Shown here piece by piece: positions 24,831 through 34,263 of a stretch of DNA of 64,000 bases. Below the pieces are notes generated by a model. That model was not told where the DNA came from, did no database searches, and saw only the letters and a program-made list of their open reading frames with translations. The position numbers and the translations under genes were made by a program. Position 1 is the stretch's first letter; the number at the start of each line of letters is the position of its first letter. This stretch comes from Rhizobium sp. BK399 (GTDB lineage: Bacteria > Pseudomonadota > Alphaproteobacteria > Rhizobiales > Rhizobiaceae): positions 1 to 64,000 of the forward strand of contig NZ_JACIAH010000015.1 in the NCBI RefSeq assembly GCF_014194695.1. Reading direction: 5' to 3'.

Positions 24831-26171
24831 CTAGCCTTCGATGAAGATGAGTGCCGGGGTTTCGAGCAGGAGCCGAACGCGCTGGACAAAGGTGGCTGCA
24901 TCCCAGCCGTCGATGATCCGGTGATCAAAACTGGAGGAGAGATTCATCATCTTGCGCGGCACGAACTGGGTGCCATCCCAATGCGGACGGATGGCGATCT
25001 TGTTGACACCGACGATCGCCACCTCTGGATGATTGATCACGGGCGTTGACACGATACCGCCGAGCGCACCGAGGGAGCTGATCGTAATGGTCGAGCCGAA
25101 GAGTTCGTCGCGGGTGGCCGTGCCCGTGCGTGCGGCCTCGGCGAGCCTGCCCATTTCAATCGCGCAGTCAAAGATGCTGCGAGCCTCTGCGTGCTTTACG
25201 ACCGGGACAACTAGTCCGGCTGGGGTCTGGGCGGCGATGCCGATGTGGACGGCGCCATGCCGGGTCAGGATGCCCTTGTCGTCATCGAAGGTTGCGTTGA
25301 CGCTCGGTTGCTCGGCGACGGCCTTGACGATCGCCCGCATCAGGAACGGCAGGACGGTTAGCTTAGGGTGCTCCGGCTTGCGGTCGCGGTTCATGGTGTT
25401 GCGCAATTCCTCGAGCGCCGTCATGTCGACTTCCTCGACATAGGTGATGTGGGGAATGCGCGACGTCGACAGCGTCATCTTTTCGGCGATGCGGCGTCTG
25501 AGCCCGGTGAGCTTGATCTCCTCGGTCAACGTCTTCCTTGCCATCGCAGGCGCCTGCGGCGCGGTCTCGCCACGGGCAAGAAACTGCTCGACATCCTCGT
25601 GCAGGATCCGGCCTGCGGGGCCGGTCCCCTTGACCAGGCGAAGGTCCACGCCGCTATCGCGCGCGACGCGTCTGACGGAAGGCGATGCGATCGGTTTCTC
25701 GATATCCGAATTGTTCAGCCGGGCCCCGTCTCTCAAGGTCTTGTCGACTTCAGTTTTGTCGGACTGGGCCTGGTCTTTCTGCACCTGCTCGGGCCGCCCC
25801 CCGTCAACGCGTGCCTGATCAGCGCGTGCGGGAGAAGCACGCTTCGCCTCGACGCCACCATCCATTGGCTGCCCCGGGCTGACGGGAGCAACATCGGGAG
25901 CCTGCGCCTCGACCGGCCTTGCTGTCCCGTCGTCGGTCTCGATGCGGACGAGGGGGGCCTTGACGGCGATCTTGTCGCCGACCTCGGCGCCGAGCCAGAC
26001 GATCGTTCCCGTGACAGGTGACGGGATTTCCACCGTCGCCTTGTCGGTCATGACTGCCGCGATCACCATGTCCTCGCGGACCGGGTCGCCCGCCTTCACA
26101 TGCCATTCGACAAGCTCTGCCTCGGCGACACCTTCACCGACGTCAGGCATCTTGATGATGAACTCGCCCAT
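24831..26171 (-). CDS. bkdB: Branched-chain 2-oxoacid dehydrogenase E2, dihydrolipoyl acyltransferase
   Basis: 446 residues. One lipoyl domain (Lys44 in MTDKATVEIP), a charged flexible linker (residues about 85-160), an E3-binding domain (ASPSVRRVARDSGVDLRLV) and the acyltransferase core ending in FDHRIIDGW with the catalytic His. It moves the branched acyl group from E1 to coenzyme A. It lies four bases from the E1 beta stop and is coupled to lpdV. Confidence 0.93.
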   Translation of the reverse strand: MGEFIIKMPDVGEGVAEAELVEWHVKAGDPVREDMVIAAVMTDKATVEIPSPVTGTIVWLGAEVGDKIAVKAPLVRIETDDGTARPVEAQAPDVAPVSPGQPMDGGVEAKRASPARADQARVDGGRPEQVQKDQAQSDKTEVDKTLRDGARLNNSDIEKPIASPSVRRVARDSGVDLRLVKGTGPAGRILHEDVEQFLARGETAPQAPAMARKTLTEEIKLTGLRRRIAEKMTLSTSRIPHITYVEEVDMTALEELRNTMNRDRKPEHPKLTVLPFLMRAIVKAVAEQPSVNATFDDDKGILTRHGAVHIGIAAQTPAGLVVPVVKHAEARSIFDCAIEMGRLAEAARTGTATRDELFGSTITISSLGALGGIVSTPVINHPEVAIVGVNKIAIRPHWDGTQFVPRKMMNLSSSFDHRIIDGWDAATFVQRVRLLLETPALIFIEG

Positions 26172-26174
26172 TCC

Positions 26175-27188
26175 TCAGGCCTCCATGACTTCGGCAAGGG
26201 CTCGCCCGACGCGACCGGGGCCCGGGAAGTAGTCCCATTCCTGTGCATGCGGGTAGGGCGTGTCCCAGCCCGCCACGCGCACGACGGGGGCTTCCAGGTG
26301 ATAGAAACAATGCTCCTGCACGAGAGAGGCGATTTCACCGCCGAACCCTGATGTCAGCGTGGCCTCGTGCACGACCACGCAGCGCCCCGTCTTGTTGACC
26401 GATCGCACGATCGTCTCGAGGTCGAGCGGCAGCAGGCTGCGCAGGTCGATGACTTCAGCATTGATGCCTGTATCCTCGGCAGCGGCGAGCGCGACATGCA
26501 CCATTGTGCCGTAAGCGATGACCGTCACAGCCGACCCCTCGCGGCGCACAGCCGCCTTGCCGATCGGAATTGCGTAGTGGCCCTCTGGCACTTCGCCGAG
26601 CTCATGCTTCGACCAGGGCGTCACGGGACGCTCATGATGGCCATCGAAGGGGCCGTTGTAGAGCCGCTTCGGTTCGAGGAACATGACAGGATCCGGATCC
26701 TCGATCGAGGCAATGAGAAGCCCTTTTGCATCATAGGGGTTTGACGGCACGACCACCTTCAGCCCGCAGACGTGGGTGAACAGCGCTTCCGGGCTCTGGC
26801 TGTGCGTCTGCCCACCGAAGATGCCGCCACCCGTTGGCATGCGAAGCACGATCGGACAGGTGAAATCACCATTCGAGCGATACCGGATGCGGGCTGCTTC
26901 CTGGGTAATCTGGTCGTAGGCCGGGTACATGTAATCGGCGAACTGGATCTCTACGCAGGGTTTCAGTCCATAGGCTGCCATGCCGATCGCCGTACCGACG
27001 ATACCGGACTCGCTGATTGGCGCATCGAAGCAGCGTGTCTTGCCGTATTTTGCCTGAAGGCCTTGCGTGCATCGGAAGACGCCGCCGAAATAACCAACGT
27101 CCTCGCCAAACACGACGACATCATCATCGCGCGACATCGAAACATCCATGGCGCTGCGCACCGCTTCAATCATCGTCATCCTGGCCAT
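26175..27188 (-). CDS. bkdA2: Branched-chain 2-oxoacid dehydrogenase E1 beta subunit
   Basis: 337 residues from ATG 27188, one base after the E1 alpha stop; longer frames upstream lie inside the E1 alpha gene. Family motifs are clear: VFGEDVGYFGGVFR, TPISESGIVG-type loop (DAPISESGIVG), EIQFADYMYPAYDQI and YGTMVHVAL. With E1 alpha it binds thiamine diphosphate and decarboxylates the 2-oxoacids derived from Val, Leu and Ile. Confidence 0.93.
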   Translation of the reverse strand: MARMTMIEAVRSAMDVSMSRDDDVVVFGEDVGYFGGVFRCTQGLQAKYGKTRCFDAPISESGIVGTAIGMAAYGLKPCVEIQFADYMYPAYDQITQEAARIRYRSNGDFTCPIVLRMPTGGGIFGGQTHSQSPEALFTHVCGLKVVVPSNPYDAKGLLIASIEDPDPVMFLEPKRLYNGPFDGHHERPVTPWSKHELGEVPEGHYAIPIGKAAVRREGSAVTVIAYGTMVHVALAAAEDTGINAEVIDLRSLLPLDLETIVRSVNKTGRCVVVHEATLTSGFGGEIASLVQEHCFYHLEAPVVRVAGWDTPYPHAQEWDYFPGPGRVGRALAEVMEA

Positions 27189-27189
27189 G

Positions 27190-28422
27190 TCAGAAACCTG
27201 CCTTCTGCCGCTGCCGACGAATGTGTGGCGGCATCTCCGCATAGACGCCCTCGAAGATATCACGCACGGACGGCCTGCCTCCGGCATGGAGGGTGCCATG
27301 CTGCTCGGCCTGCTTCTGCGCCTCGATGACCTCGTCCATGATTTCGGCTTCCATCTGGACATGGCGCTCTTCCGACCAAGCGCCCGTGACAATCAGGTGC
27401 TTTTTCAGACGCAGCACGGGGTCGCCGAGTGGCCAGGCCTCGGATTCCGTTTTTGGCCGATAGGCGCTTGGATCGTCGGAAGTCGAGTGAGCGCCTACAC
27501 GATAGGTTACGTATTCGATCAAGGTCGGCCCGAGATTGCGCCTGGCGCGTTCCGCGGCCCAGCAGGCGACGGCATAGACGGCGAGATAATCGTTGCCGTC
27601 GACCCGCAATGCCGGAATGCCGAAGCCGAGCCCACGCGCCGCAAACGTCCCGGACCCTCCGCGCGCAATCCCCTGAAACGTCGAGATGGCCCACTGGTTG
27701 TTGACGATGTTGAGGATAACGGGCGCCTTGTAGGTCGAGGCGAAGACGAGGGCGGAATGAAAATCGGATTCGGCTGTCGAGCCGTCGCCGATCCATGCGG
27801 CGGCGATCCTGGTGTCATTCTTGATCGCCGATGCCATGGCCCAGCCGACAGCCTGGACATATTGCGTGGCAAGGTTGCCCGAGATGGTGAAGAAGCCATG
27901 CTCCTTCGACGAATACATGATCGGTAATTGGCGGCCCCGCAGCGGGTCGCTCTCGTTCGAGAAGATCTGGTTCATCATCTCGACCATGGGGTAGTCGTCA
28001 GCGATCAGGAGGCCGGCCTGGCGATAGGTCGGAAAATTCATGTCGCCCTTGCGCAGCGCCTTGCGGAAGGCGCAACTGACGGCCTCCTCACCAAGATGCT
28101 GCATGTAGAAGGACGTCTTTCCCTGTCGCTGCGCCATCAGCATCCTGGCATCGAAGGCGCGCAGCTTCATCATGTTGCGAAGGCCGGTCAGCAAATCCTC
28201 ATTTGACAACAGGCCGGCCCAGGGGCCGACGGCCTCTCCATCACGGTTCAGGACACGAATGATGGAATAGGCAAGGTCGCGAATATCCTCTGAGGCAACG
28301 TCAACGGCGGGGCGCGGCACTGCGCCAGCCTTTGCAATCTTCACATTGGAAAAATCCGGTTGTCCGCCCGGCCGGACGGCGGGTTCGGGCACATGCAAGC
28401 TCAGTTGAGCGGTATCCGTCAT
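27190..28422 (-). CDS. bkdA1: Branched-chain 2-oxoacid dehydrogenase E1 alpha subunit
   Basis: 410 residues from ATG 28422 behind GGGAGGG; a TTG two codons earlier is the alternative. The thiamine diphosphate signature spans GDGSTAESDF to NNQWAIST near residues 215-245. The branched-chain-specific region (FMQHLGEEA-like YMQHLGEEAVS, PTYRQAGLLI) and the phosphorylation-loop region (YRVGAHSTSDDPSAYR) are present. First of the four complex genes, 66 bases after the acyl-CoA dehydrogenase. Confidence 0.93.
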   Translation of the reverse strand: MTDTAQLSLHVPEPAVRPGGQPDFSNVKIAKAGAVPRPAVDVASEDIRDLAYSIIRVLNRDGEAVGPWAGLLSNEDLLTGLRNMMKLRAFDARMLMAQRQGKTSFYMQHLGEEAVSCAFRKALRKGDMNFPTYRQAGLLIADDYPMVEMMNQIFSNESDPLRGRQLPIMYSSKEHGFFTISGNLATQYVQAVGWAMASAIKNDTRIAAAWIGDGSTAESDFHSALVFASTYKAPVILNIVNNQWAISTFQGIARGGSGTFAARGLGFGIPALRVDGNDYLAVYAVACWAAERARRNLGPTLIEYVTYRVGAHSTSDDPSAYRPKTESEAWPLGDPVLRLKKHLIVTGAWSEERHVQMEAEIMDEVIEAQKQAEQHGTLHAGGRPSVRDIFEGVYAEMPPHIRRQRQKAGF

Positions 28423-28488
28423 CGTCAATTTCCCTCCCGTTTGCGATGGCTGCTCCTCCCTTTACGCGGGGCATCGCACGATCATGTC

Positions 28489-29616
28489 TTACAGGTTGCG
28501 CGCGATCACCATTCGCTGCACGTCGCTGGTTCCTTCGTAAATCTGGCAGATGCGGACATCCCGATAGATCCGCTCCACCGGATAATCGGCCATGTAGCCA
28601 TAGCCGCCATGGACCTGGATCGCGGCCGAGCAGACCCGCTCTGCCATTTCGGATGCAAAAAGCTTGGCCATCGACGCCTCCGACAGGCAGGGCAGACCGC
28701 TGTCGCGCAGCGCCGCTGCGTGGAAGACGAGCTGGCGGGCAGCTTCGATCTCGGTCGCCATGTCGGCAAGACGAAAGGCGACCGCCTGGTGTTCGATGAT
28801 CGGTTTGCCGAACGACGTTCGCTCGCGCGCATAATCCCTGGCTGCCTCGAAGGCTGCGCAGGCCATGCCAACGGCCTGGGCACCAATGCCGATGCGCCCA
28901 CCCTCGAGGTTCGCCAACGCGATTCTGTATCCCTCACCCTCGTCACCCAGCCTCAGGTCGGCGGGGATGCGCATGTCATTGAAGGCAATCTGGCAGGTGT
29001 CCGTCGAATGCAGCCCCAGTTTTTCCTCGACCCGGACAACCTCATATCCTTGTGTGTCGGTCGGGACGATGAAGGCGGTGATGCCCTTCTTTCCGGCGGA
29101 AGCGTCGGTGACGGCAAAGACGATGATCATCTGGCCATTCTTGCCGGAGGTGATGAACTGCTTGGCGCCATCGAGGATGTAATCATTGCCATCACGACGC
29201 GCCCTTGTGCGGAGATTGGACGCGTCTGAGCCGGCCTGCGGTTCCGTCAGCGCAAAACCCCCGATCCATTCGCCACTCGCAAGCTTCGGAAGAAAGCGCT
29301 GTTTCTGCTCCTCGGTGCCGAATTTCAGGATCGGTACACAGGCAACGGAGCTGTGCACGCTCATGATGGTGGAGCAGGGCCCGTCGCCTGCGGCGATTTC
29401 CTCAAGCGCCGCCGCATAGGCAAGGGTGCCGGTTTCCGATCCGCCGTAATTCTCTGGTACCAGCATGCCGAGGAGGCCAAGTCCGCCCATCTCTGCAAGC
29501 TCTTCGCGAGGAAACCTGTGCTCGCGATCGCGGTCGGCTGCACCCGGAGCAAGCCGCTCGCGGGCAAAGTCTCTGGCGAGATCACGGATTTGCTGCTGCA
29601 ATTCGTTCAGGATCAT
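28489..29616 (-). CDS. Acyl-CoA dehydrogenase, branched short-chain type
   Basis: 375 residues, normal for the family. Contains the FAD-binding ALTEPQAGSDAS, the FITSGKNGQ region, and the catalytic base Glu361 in QIYEGTSDVQ, followed by RMVIARNL. It would oxidise 2-methylbutanoyl-CoA and/or isobutyryl-CoA made by the adjacent dehydrogenase complex. Exact chain specificity cannot be read from the sequence; the thiolase and hydroxyacyl dehydrogenase upstream favour the isoleucine branch. It lies 21 bases from the thiolase gene. Confidence 0.9.
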   Translation of the reverse strand: MILNELQQQIRDLARDFARERLAPGAADRDREHRFPREELAEMGGLGLLGMLVPENYGGSETGTLAYAAALEEIAAGDGPCSTIMSVHSSVACVPILKFGTEEQKQRFLPKLASGEWIGGFALTEPQAGSDASNLRTRARRDGNDYILDGAKQFITSGKNGQMIIVFAVTDASAGKKGITAFIVPTDTQGYEVVRVEEKLGLHSTDTCQIAFNDMRIPADLRLGDEGEGYRIALANLEGGRIGIGAQAVGMACAAFEAARDYARERTSFGKPIIEHQAVAFRLADMATEIEAARQLVFHAAALRDSGLPCLSEASMAKLFASEMAERVCSAAIQVHGGYGYMADYPVERIYRDVRICQIYEGTSDVQRMVIARNL

Positions 29617-29637
29617 CGTGCCTTTCCTCCCGCCTTT

Positions 29638-30825
29638 CTAGGCGCGCTCGATCGCAACCGCGGTCGCCTCGCCACCCCCGATGCACAGAGCGGCCATCCC
29701 GCGCTTTCGATCATAGCGCTCAAGCGCGGCAAGCAGGGTGACGAGGATACGCGCACCGGACGCTCCGATCGGATGACCAAGCGCGCAGGCTCCGCCGTGT
29801 ACATTCACCTTTTCGTCAGGCAGGTTCAGGTCACGCATGGCGGCCATGGCGACAACGGCGAATGCTTCATTGATCTCGAACAGGTCGACTGTATCGAGCG
29901 GCCAGCCGGTTCGGTCCGACAGCTTCTGCAACGCTCCGATTGGAGCGGTTGCAAAAAGCGCTGGTGTCTGGGAGTGAGTAGCGTGGCCGCTGATCGTCGC
30001 ACGCGGCTGCAGGTTTCGGCGCTCGGCCTCGGAGCGGCGCATCAACACGAGAGCGGCCGCACCATCGGAAATCGAGCTCGAATTTGCCGCCGTTACCGTT
30101 CCGCCATCGCGGAAGGCAGGCTTCAGCAAGGGTATCTTGTCGATCTTCGCCTTGCCCGGCTGTTCATCCTGGTCGACCGACGTTTCACCCTTCCCCGAGG
30201 AGACGGTCACCGGTGCGATTTCCGCGGCAAAGCTGCCGTCGTCGATGGCCCGCTGCGCGCGGGTCAGGGACATCACGGCATACCGATCCTGCGCCTCGCG
30301 CGTGAACTGGTAGGCTTCTGCGCAGTCCTCTGCGAAGGTTCCCATGAGACGTCCCTTGTCGTAGGCATCCTCCAGCCCGTCGAGGAACATATGGTCGGTC
30401 ACGCGGCCATGGCCGAGCCTGTAGCCGCCGCGGGCACGATCGAGAAGATAGGGCGCGTTGGTCATGCTCTCCATGCCGCCCGCGACGCCGATGGCAGCAC
30501 TTCCGGCCGCCAGGAGATCATGGGTGAGCATGACGGCCTTCATGCCGGATCCGCACATCTTGTTGATGGTGCTTGCGCCGGTGGAAAATGGCAGACCAGC
30601 CGCAATTGCGGCTTGTCTCGCCGGTGCCTGGCCCTGGCCGGCCGGCAGAACGCAGCCGAAGATGACTTCGTCGACCGCCTCCGGCGCGAGGCTGGCGCGT
30701 AGGAGGGCGGCCCCGATCGCGCCAGCTCCGAGCTTTGGTGCCGTTGCCTCCTTCAGCGCTCCCTGGAAACCGCCAATCGGCGTTCGGGCTGCTGCGACAA
30801 TCACAATCGGATCCTCTAGAGCCAT
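29638..30825 (-). CDS. Acetyl-CoA acyltransferase (thiolase)
   Basis: 395 residues. Nucleophile Cys91 (INKMCGSGMK), the NEAFA motif, the His of GHPIGASGAR and the acid/base Cys in CIGGGEA are all in place, so the enzyme should be active. In the isoleucine route this step splits 2-methylacetoacetyl-CoA into acetyl-CoA and propionyl-CoA; as a type II thiolase it may also act on acetoacetyl-CoA. Coupled with the short-chain dehydrogenase upstream (39 bases). Confidence 0.92.
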   Translation of the reverse strand: MALEDPIVIVAAARTPIGGFQGALKEATAPKLGAGAIGAALLRASLAPEAVDEVIFGCVLPAGQGQAPARQAAIAAGLPFSTGASTINKMCGSGMKAVMLTHDLLAAGSAAIGVAGGMESMTNAPYLLDRARGGYRLGHGRVTDHMFLDGLEDAYDKGRLMGTFAEDCAEAYQFTREAQDRYAVMSLTRAQRAIDDGSFAAEIAPVTVSSGKGETSVDQDEQPGKAKIDKIPLLKPAFRDGGTVTAANSSSISDGAAALVLMRRSEAERRNLQPRATISGHATHSQTPALFATAPIGALQKLSDRTGWPLDTVDLFEINEAFAVVAMAAMRDLNLPDEKVNVHGGACALGHPIGASGARILVTLLAALERYDRKRGMAALCIGGGEATAVAIERA

Positions 30826-30864
30826 CCTTCTTCCTCCCTTTTGTCAATGGGTCAGTGCGCGGGG

Positions 30865-31632
30865 TCAGCGCGCGCTCATGCGCAAGGCGCCGTCGAGGCG
30901 AATGACCTCGCCGTTGAGCATCCTGTTCTCGAGGATATGGCGCACGAGCGCCGCAAATTCAGCTGGCCGGCCAAGACGCTGGGGGAAGGGCACACTCTTG
31001 CCGAGCGCTTCTTGCACCTCTTGGGGCATGCCGGCCATCATCGGGGTCTCAAAGATCCCCGGCGCGATGGAGACAACACGAATGCCGTGTCGGGCAAGTT
31101 CGCGCGCAACGGGCAGCGTCATGGAGGCGATGCCGCCCTTGGAGGCAGCGTATGCGGCCTGACCAACCTGACCATCGAAAGCTGCAATCGAGGCGGTATT
31201 GACGATGACGCCGCGCTCCCCTTCCTCGTCCGGCTGCTGAAGCTGAAGCGCCAGAGCCGCAAGGCGGGTCATGTTGAAGGTGCCGACGAGGTTGATCGAG
31301 ACGGTACGCACAAAGCTCTCGAGATCATGCGGTCCGTCACGGCCGATGATCTTCTCGGCCGGTGCGACGCCGGCGCAATTGACAAGCCCGTGCAGGCTGC
31401 CAAACACGTCGGTCGCGGTGGCAATGACAGCTGAAGCATCATCGGCGCGCGTGACATCGGCTTTGACGAAGCGTGCATCCGACCCGAACTCCGAGGCGAT
31501 GGCCTCGCCGGCTGCCTGGTTGAGGTCGGCGATGACAACGCGCGCTCCGGTTTCGATCAGCAACCGGGCAGTGGCTGCGCCAAGACCGGAGCTGCCGCCG
31601 CTGACGATGAATGTTCCTCCACGGATCTGCAT
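30865..31632 (-). CDS. Short-chain dehydrogenase, 3-hydroxy-2-methylbutyryl-CoA dehydrogenase-like
   Basis: 255 residues from ATG 31632, with GGGAGGAC upstream; longer frames lack any SDR sequence. Nucleotide site SGGSSGLGAATA, NAG motif NCAG, and catalytic Ser148, Tyr161 and Lys165 (YAASK) identify a classical SDR. The insertion FDGQVGQAAYAASKGG is typical of the type II 3-hydroxyacyl-CoA dehydrogenase (HSD17B10-like) group that oxidises 2-methyl-3-hydroxybutyryl-CoA. First gene of the seven-gene catabolic operon. Confidence 0.88.
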   Translation of the reverse strand: MQIRGGTFIVSGGSSGLGAATARLLIETGARVVIADLNQAAGEAIASEFGSDARFVKADVTRADDASAVIATATDVFGSLHGLVNCAGVAPAEKIIGRDGPHDLESFVRTVSINLVGTFNMTRLAALALQLQQPDEEGERGVIVNTASIAAFDGQVGQAAYAASKGGIASMTLPVARELARHGIRVVSIAPGIFETPMMAGMPQEVQEALGKSVPFPQRLGRPAEFAALVRHILENRMLNGEVIRLDGALRMSAR

Positions 31633-32140
31633 GACTGTCCTCCCATGCGTCGCTGGTCTTTTTTCGATCGCCCAACCCGCTCCCCTGGGCGGCAATCGAC
31701 TGCAGCTATGCCTGCAGGCTGTCGCCATTTTCGCGATTGCTGCTTGCAACAGCAGACTGCCAAAAAAAGCTCCGGCATGCCAAGGAAAGTGACGCAACTT
31801 TCCTGCGTTTTTCATGGTTGCGGAGCTGGAAAGCGAAGGTTTTTCCGGGCTTCGGCGAAAGTACGTTGCGGCGTGCCGGAAAAGGCATCAAAACCGCCGA
31901 CAATGGGGCATTTGCCGCCGTGCCGGATGATTGTCTATCGCCGTGAAGCACAGGACCTGGCCGGCGGCATTACGCGGCTTTGATGAAATGTGCAGCCATT
32001 TTTCAAGAGTTCCGACAGCTTTCACACTGATGTGTTTGAGTAGCGCCATATGGTTGGAGTTCTGGCGATCCTCCCAAAGTTTAGCGTTGCAGCAAAACCG
32101 GGAGGACGGTAGGCTTTGCACTTGCTGGGGAGCTGCGGTC
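31633..32140. promoter_or_regulatory. Upstream region of the branched-chain catabolic operon
   Basis: About 500 bases. The operon promoter should lie here. It includes an AT-richer segment around 31760-31850 with a run of seven A on the plus strand at about 31765. I see no coding frame of substance and no Lrp/BkdR-type regulator gene next to the operon, so any regulator is encoded elsewhere. Confidence 0.4.
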
Positions 32141-32326
32141 GTGATCGAAACGAACACTGTCCAACTTGTGTTTGCGCTGAGCGTTGCTCGGGAACTTGCC
32201 TCCTTCGAGGGGCCGGACTTCGATCTGGTGGTCTTCCATATCCAACAGGCTCTTCAGGCCGCAAGGGACGAGGCGCTTCGGAAGGGAATCGTTGTCGAGA
32301 TCGAGGGCGACGAGACGATCCAGTAG
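32141..32326 (+). CDS. Possible small hypothetical protein
   Basis: 61 residues from GTG 32141, with GGGGAGC upstream. The composition is protein-like (VQLVFALSVARELASFEG, FHIQQALQAARDEALRKG) with an amphipathic helical character and an acidic end. No family recognised and no partner; it may be a real small gene. Confidence 0.35.
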   Translation: MIETNTVQLVFALSVARELASFEGPDFDLVVFHIQQALQAARDEALRKGIVVEIEGDETIQ

Positions 32327-32837
32327 GGGCGGCCGTTGCCCACGGAGAAGGCATGGTCCGGGCGCACAATCGTCTCTCAGGCATGAGAGATGACTTCCAT
32401 TAACGTTCACATTGGTCGTCTGCATCATCGGACGCGATAAGCAGAACATCTGGCGACATTTTTATTCGCTGTGTCGTAGACTTCAACGTTGAACTGATTG
32501 CGTTAAAGCCGTCAGGATTGGGCGTAAGTTCTGGGACGAGCTGAACGATTGAGAGAGGCTGTCACGGCCTTGGTTGACCCGAATTTGGCGTGCGAAACAA
32601 TGCATTAGGGACAAGACCTGCACTGGACGAAACAACTTGCGGCGCCATGTATCTATTGGGTTTCAGGAATGGCCGGTGGGGTCACCTGATGTATCAGCCC
32701 GATGGGATGCCAAATGGAGGCAACGGGCAGCTCATCGTATCCTGATAGATCCGGGGACCTCGCCGCCATGCTGAGGGGGCCCGACGGGATGGGAACGTTC
32801 CAGTTCCACTACCCTGTCTGATCCGACATCGTCGACG
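32327..32837. other. Intergenic region with no recognised feature
   Basis: About 510 bases after a possible small gene. Short frames occur on both strands but none looks real; no RNA gene or repeat seen. Lower coding density here compared with the rest of the window. Confidence 0.35.
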
Positions 32838-33362
32838 CTAGGTCGCATCAGGTGGCACCGGTTCATGTGACGCCGATATGTCGTCCGGCTCCGCCTCACT
32901 GAGCATTCCCCGGTAGATCCCGGGAACAGACCCTTCGATCGGGATTGCACCGACGCTCTGGCGATAGAAGTCCATCGGGCCTGCGCCACCGATGATGCCA
33001 TAGGCATATCCCTGTGCGGACATGTCGAGCAACGTTGTCAGGAGCAGCGCCCGGCCGACCCCTTGACCGCGCGCTTTGGTATCCACACCGGTTGGTCCGA
33101 AGAAGCCCTTCGCAGTCGCCTCGTGGCAGGCAAAGCCGATCAACGTGCCATCCTTTATCGCGATGAAGCATGTGGGCGGCTGCCGCATTGCCGCGGCTGT
33201 CGCCTCGCTGGACCAGCCGGCTCCAAAGCGCGGCGTGATCCAGTCTGTGAGTGTCTTCAACTCCGGCGGAAGCAGGCGGCGGATGGTAATGCCGTGGCGC
33301 TCCATCATGGCGCCCACCGACGCATCCGGCTTGAGATCGTAGAGTTTGACGAGCATGTCCAT
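32838..33362 (-). CDS. GNAT-family N-acetyltransferase
   Basis: About 174 residues from ATG 33362 behind AGAAGGA. The acetyl-CoA site is KARGQGVGRALLL, with a preceding beta strand GTLIGFACHEA. A Thr/Pro-rich N-terminus and IGGAGPMDFYRQSVGA near the C-terminus complete the fold. The acceptor is unknown. It lies 20 bases after the sugar permease gene on the same strand and may be co-transcribed with the ABC importer. Confidence 0.8.
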   Translation of the reverse strand: MDMLVKLYDLKPDASVGAMMERHGITIRRLLPPELKTLTDWITPRFGAGWSSEATAAAMRQPPTCFIAIKDGTLIGFACHEATAKGFFGPTGVDTKARGQGVGRALLLTTLLDMSAQGYAYGIIGGAGPMDFYRQSVGAIPIEGSVPGIYRGMLSEAEPDDISASHEPVPPDAT

Positions 33363-33381
33363 GATGGGGTCCTTCTGATGA

Positions 33382-34263
33382 CTAACCCTTGACGGCACCG
33401 GAGGTCAGTCCGGCCACGATCCGTCGCTGGAAAACCAGCACGACGGCGATCAGCGGCAGGGTCACCGTCACCGACGCGGCCATGATCTGGCCGAAGGGAT
33501 ATTCATAGCGGTTTGTGCCTGCGATCAGCCCGATGGCGACGGGCACGGTGCGGTTTTCATCCGTCAGGGTAAAGGTGAGGGCAAACAGGAATTCGTTCCA
33601 GGCAAGGATGAAGGCAAGGATTCCGGTGCTCGCAAGGGACGGCCCCATCAGGGGAAGGAGGATCTTCACGAGGATGCGCAGATGCGAGCACCCATCGACG
33701 ATCGCGGCCTCCTCCAGCTCCCGCGGAAACTCCCGTATGAAGGTCGTCAATATCCAGGTTGTGAAGGGGACCGTCGACAGGAGATAGGTGAGAACGAGGG
33801 CGCTTGGACGGTTAAAGAGGCCGAGCCAGTTGATGAGCTCGAACATGCCCGACAGCACCACGACCTGCGGAAAGATCGAAATCATCAGGATCACCATCAG
33901 CACCGCACGGCGCTGCGGGAAATCGATCCGGCCAAGTGCGTAGGCGGCGCTGATGCCGATGAAAAGAGACAGGCAGGTGGTGGATACGGCCACATAGGCG
34001 GAGTTCAGAAGCGATCCCATGAACACGGGATTGTCGATCAATTGCCGGTAATAGGTGAAATCAAGCGCGGGCAGCAGAACCGATCGATAGAGGGCTGCCC
34101 CCTGCTTCGTCGATGAAACGAAAGCCCAGTAATAGGGAAACAGCGTATAGACGAGCACCAGGCCCAGTGCGCAGACTTGCAGGGTCCGAAACGCGCGGCG
34201 CCGCAGCCGGTAATGGGCACTGGACCTGCGCAGCGGGCGGGAAAGGGTCAGGTCGGCCATCAT
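33382..34263 (-). CDS. Carbohydrate ABC transporter permease, MalG type
   Basis: About 293 residues from ATG 34263, whose A overlaps the previous stop (TGATG). Six membrane segments and the EAA loop (EEAAIVDGCSHLRILVKILLP) are typical of the second permease of CUT1 sugar importers. It pairs with the adjacent MalF-type permease. The substrate is not visible in the sequence. Confidence 0.9.
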   Translation of the reverse strand: MMADLTLSRPLRRSSAHYRLRRRAFRTLQVCALGLVLVYTLFPYYWAFVSSTKQGAALYRSVLLPALDFTYYRQLIDNPVFMGSLLNSAYVAVSTTCLSLFIGISAAYALGRIDFPQRRAVLMVILMISIFPQVVVLSGMFELINWLGLFNRPSALVLTYLLSTVPFTTWILTTFIREFPRELEEAAIVDGCSHLRILVKILLPLMGPSLASTGILAFILAWNEFLFALTFTLTDENRTVPVAIGLIAGTNRYEYPFGQIMAASVTVTLPLIAVVLVFQRRIVAGLTSGAVKG

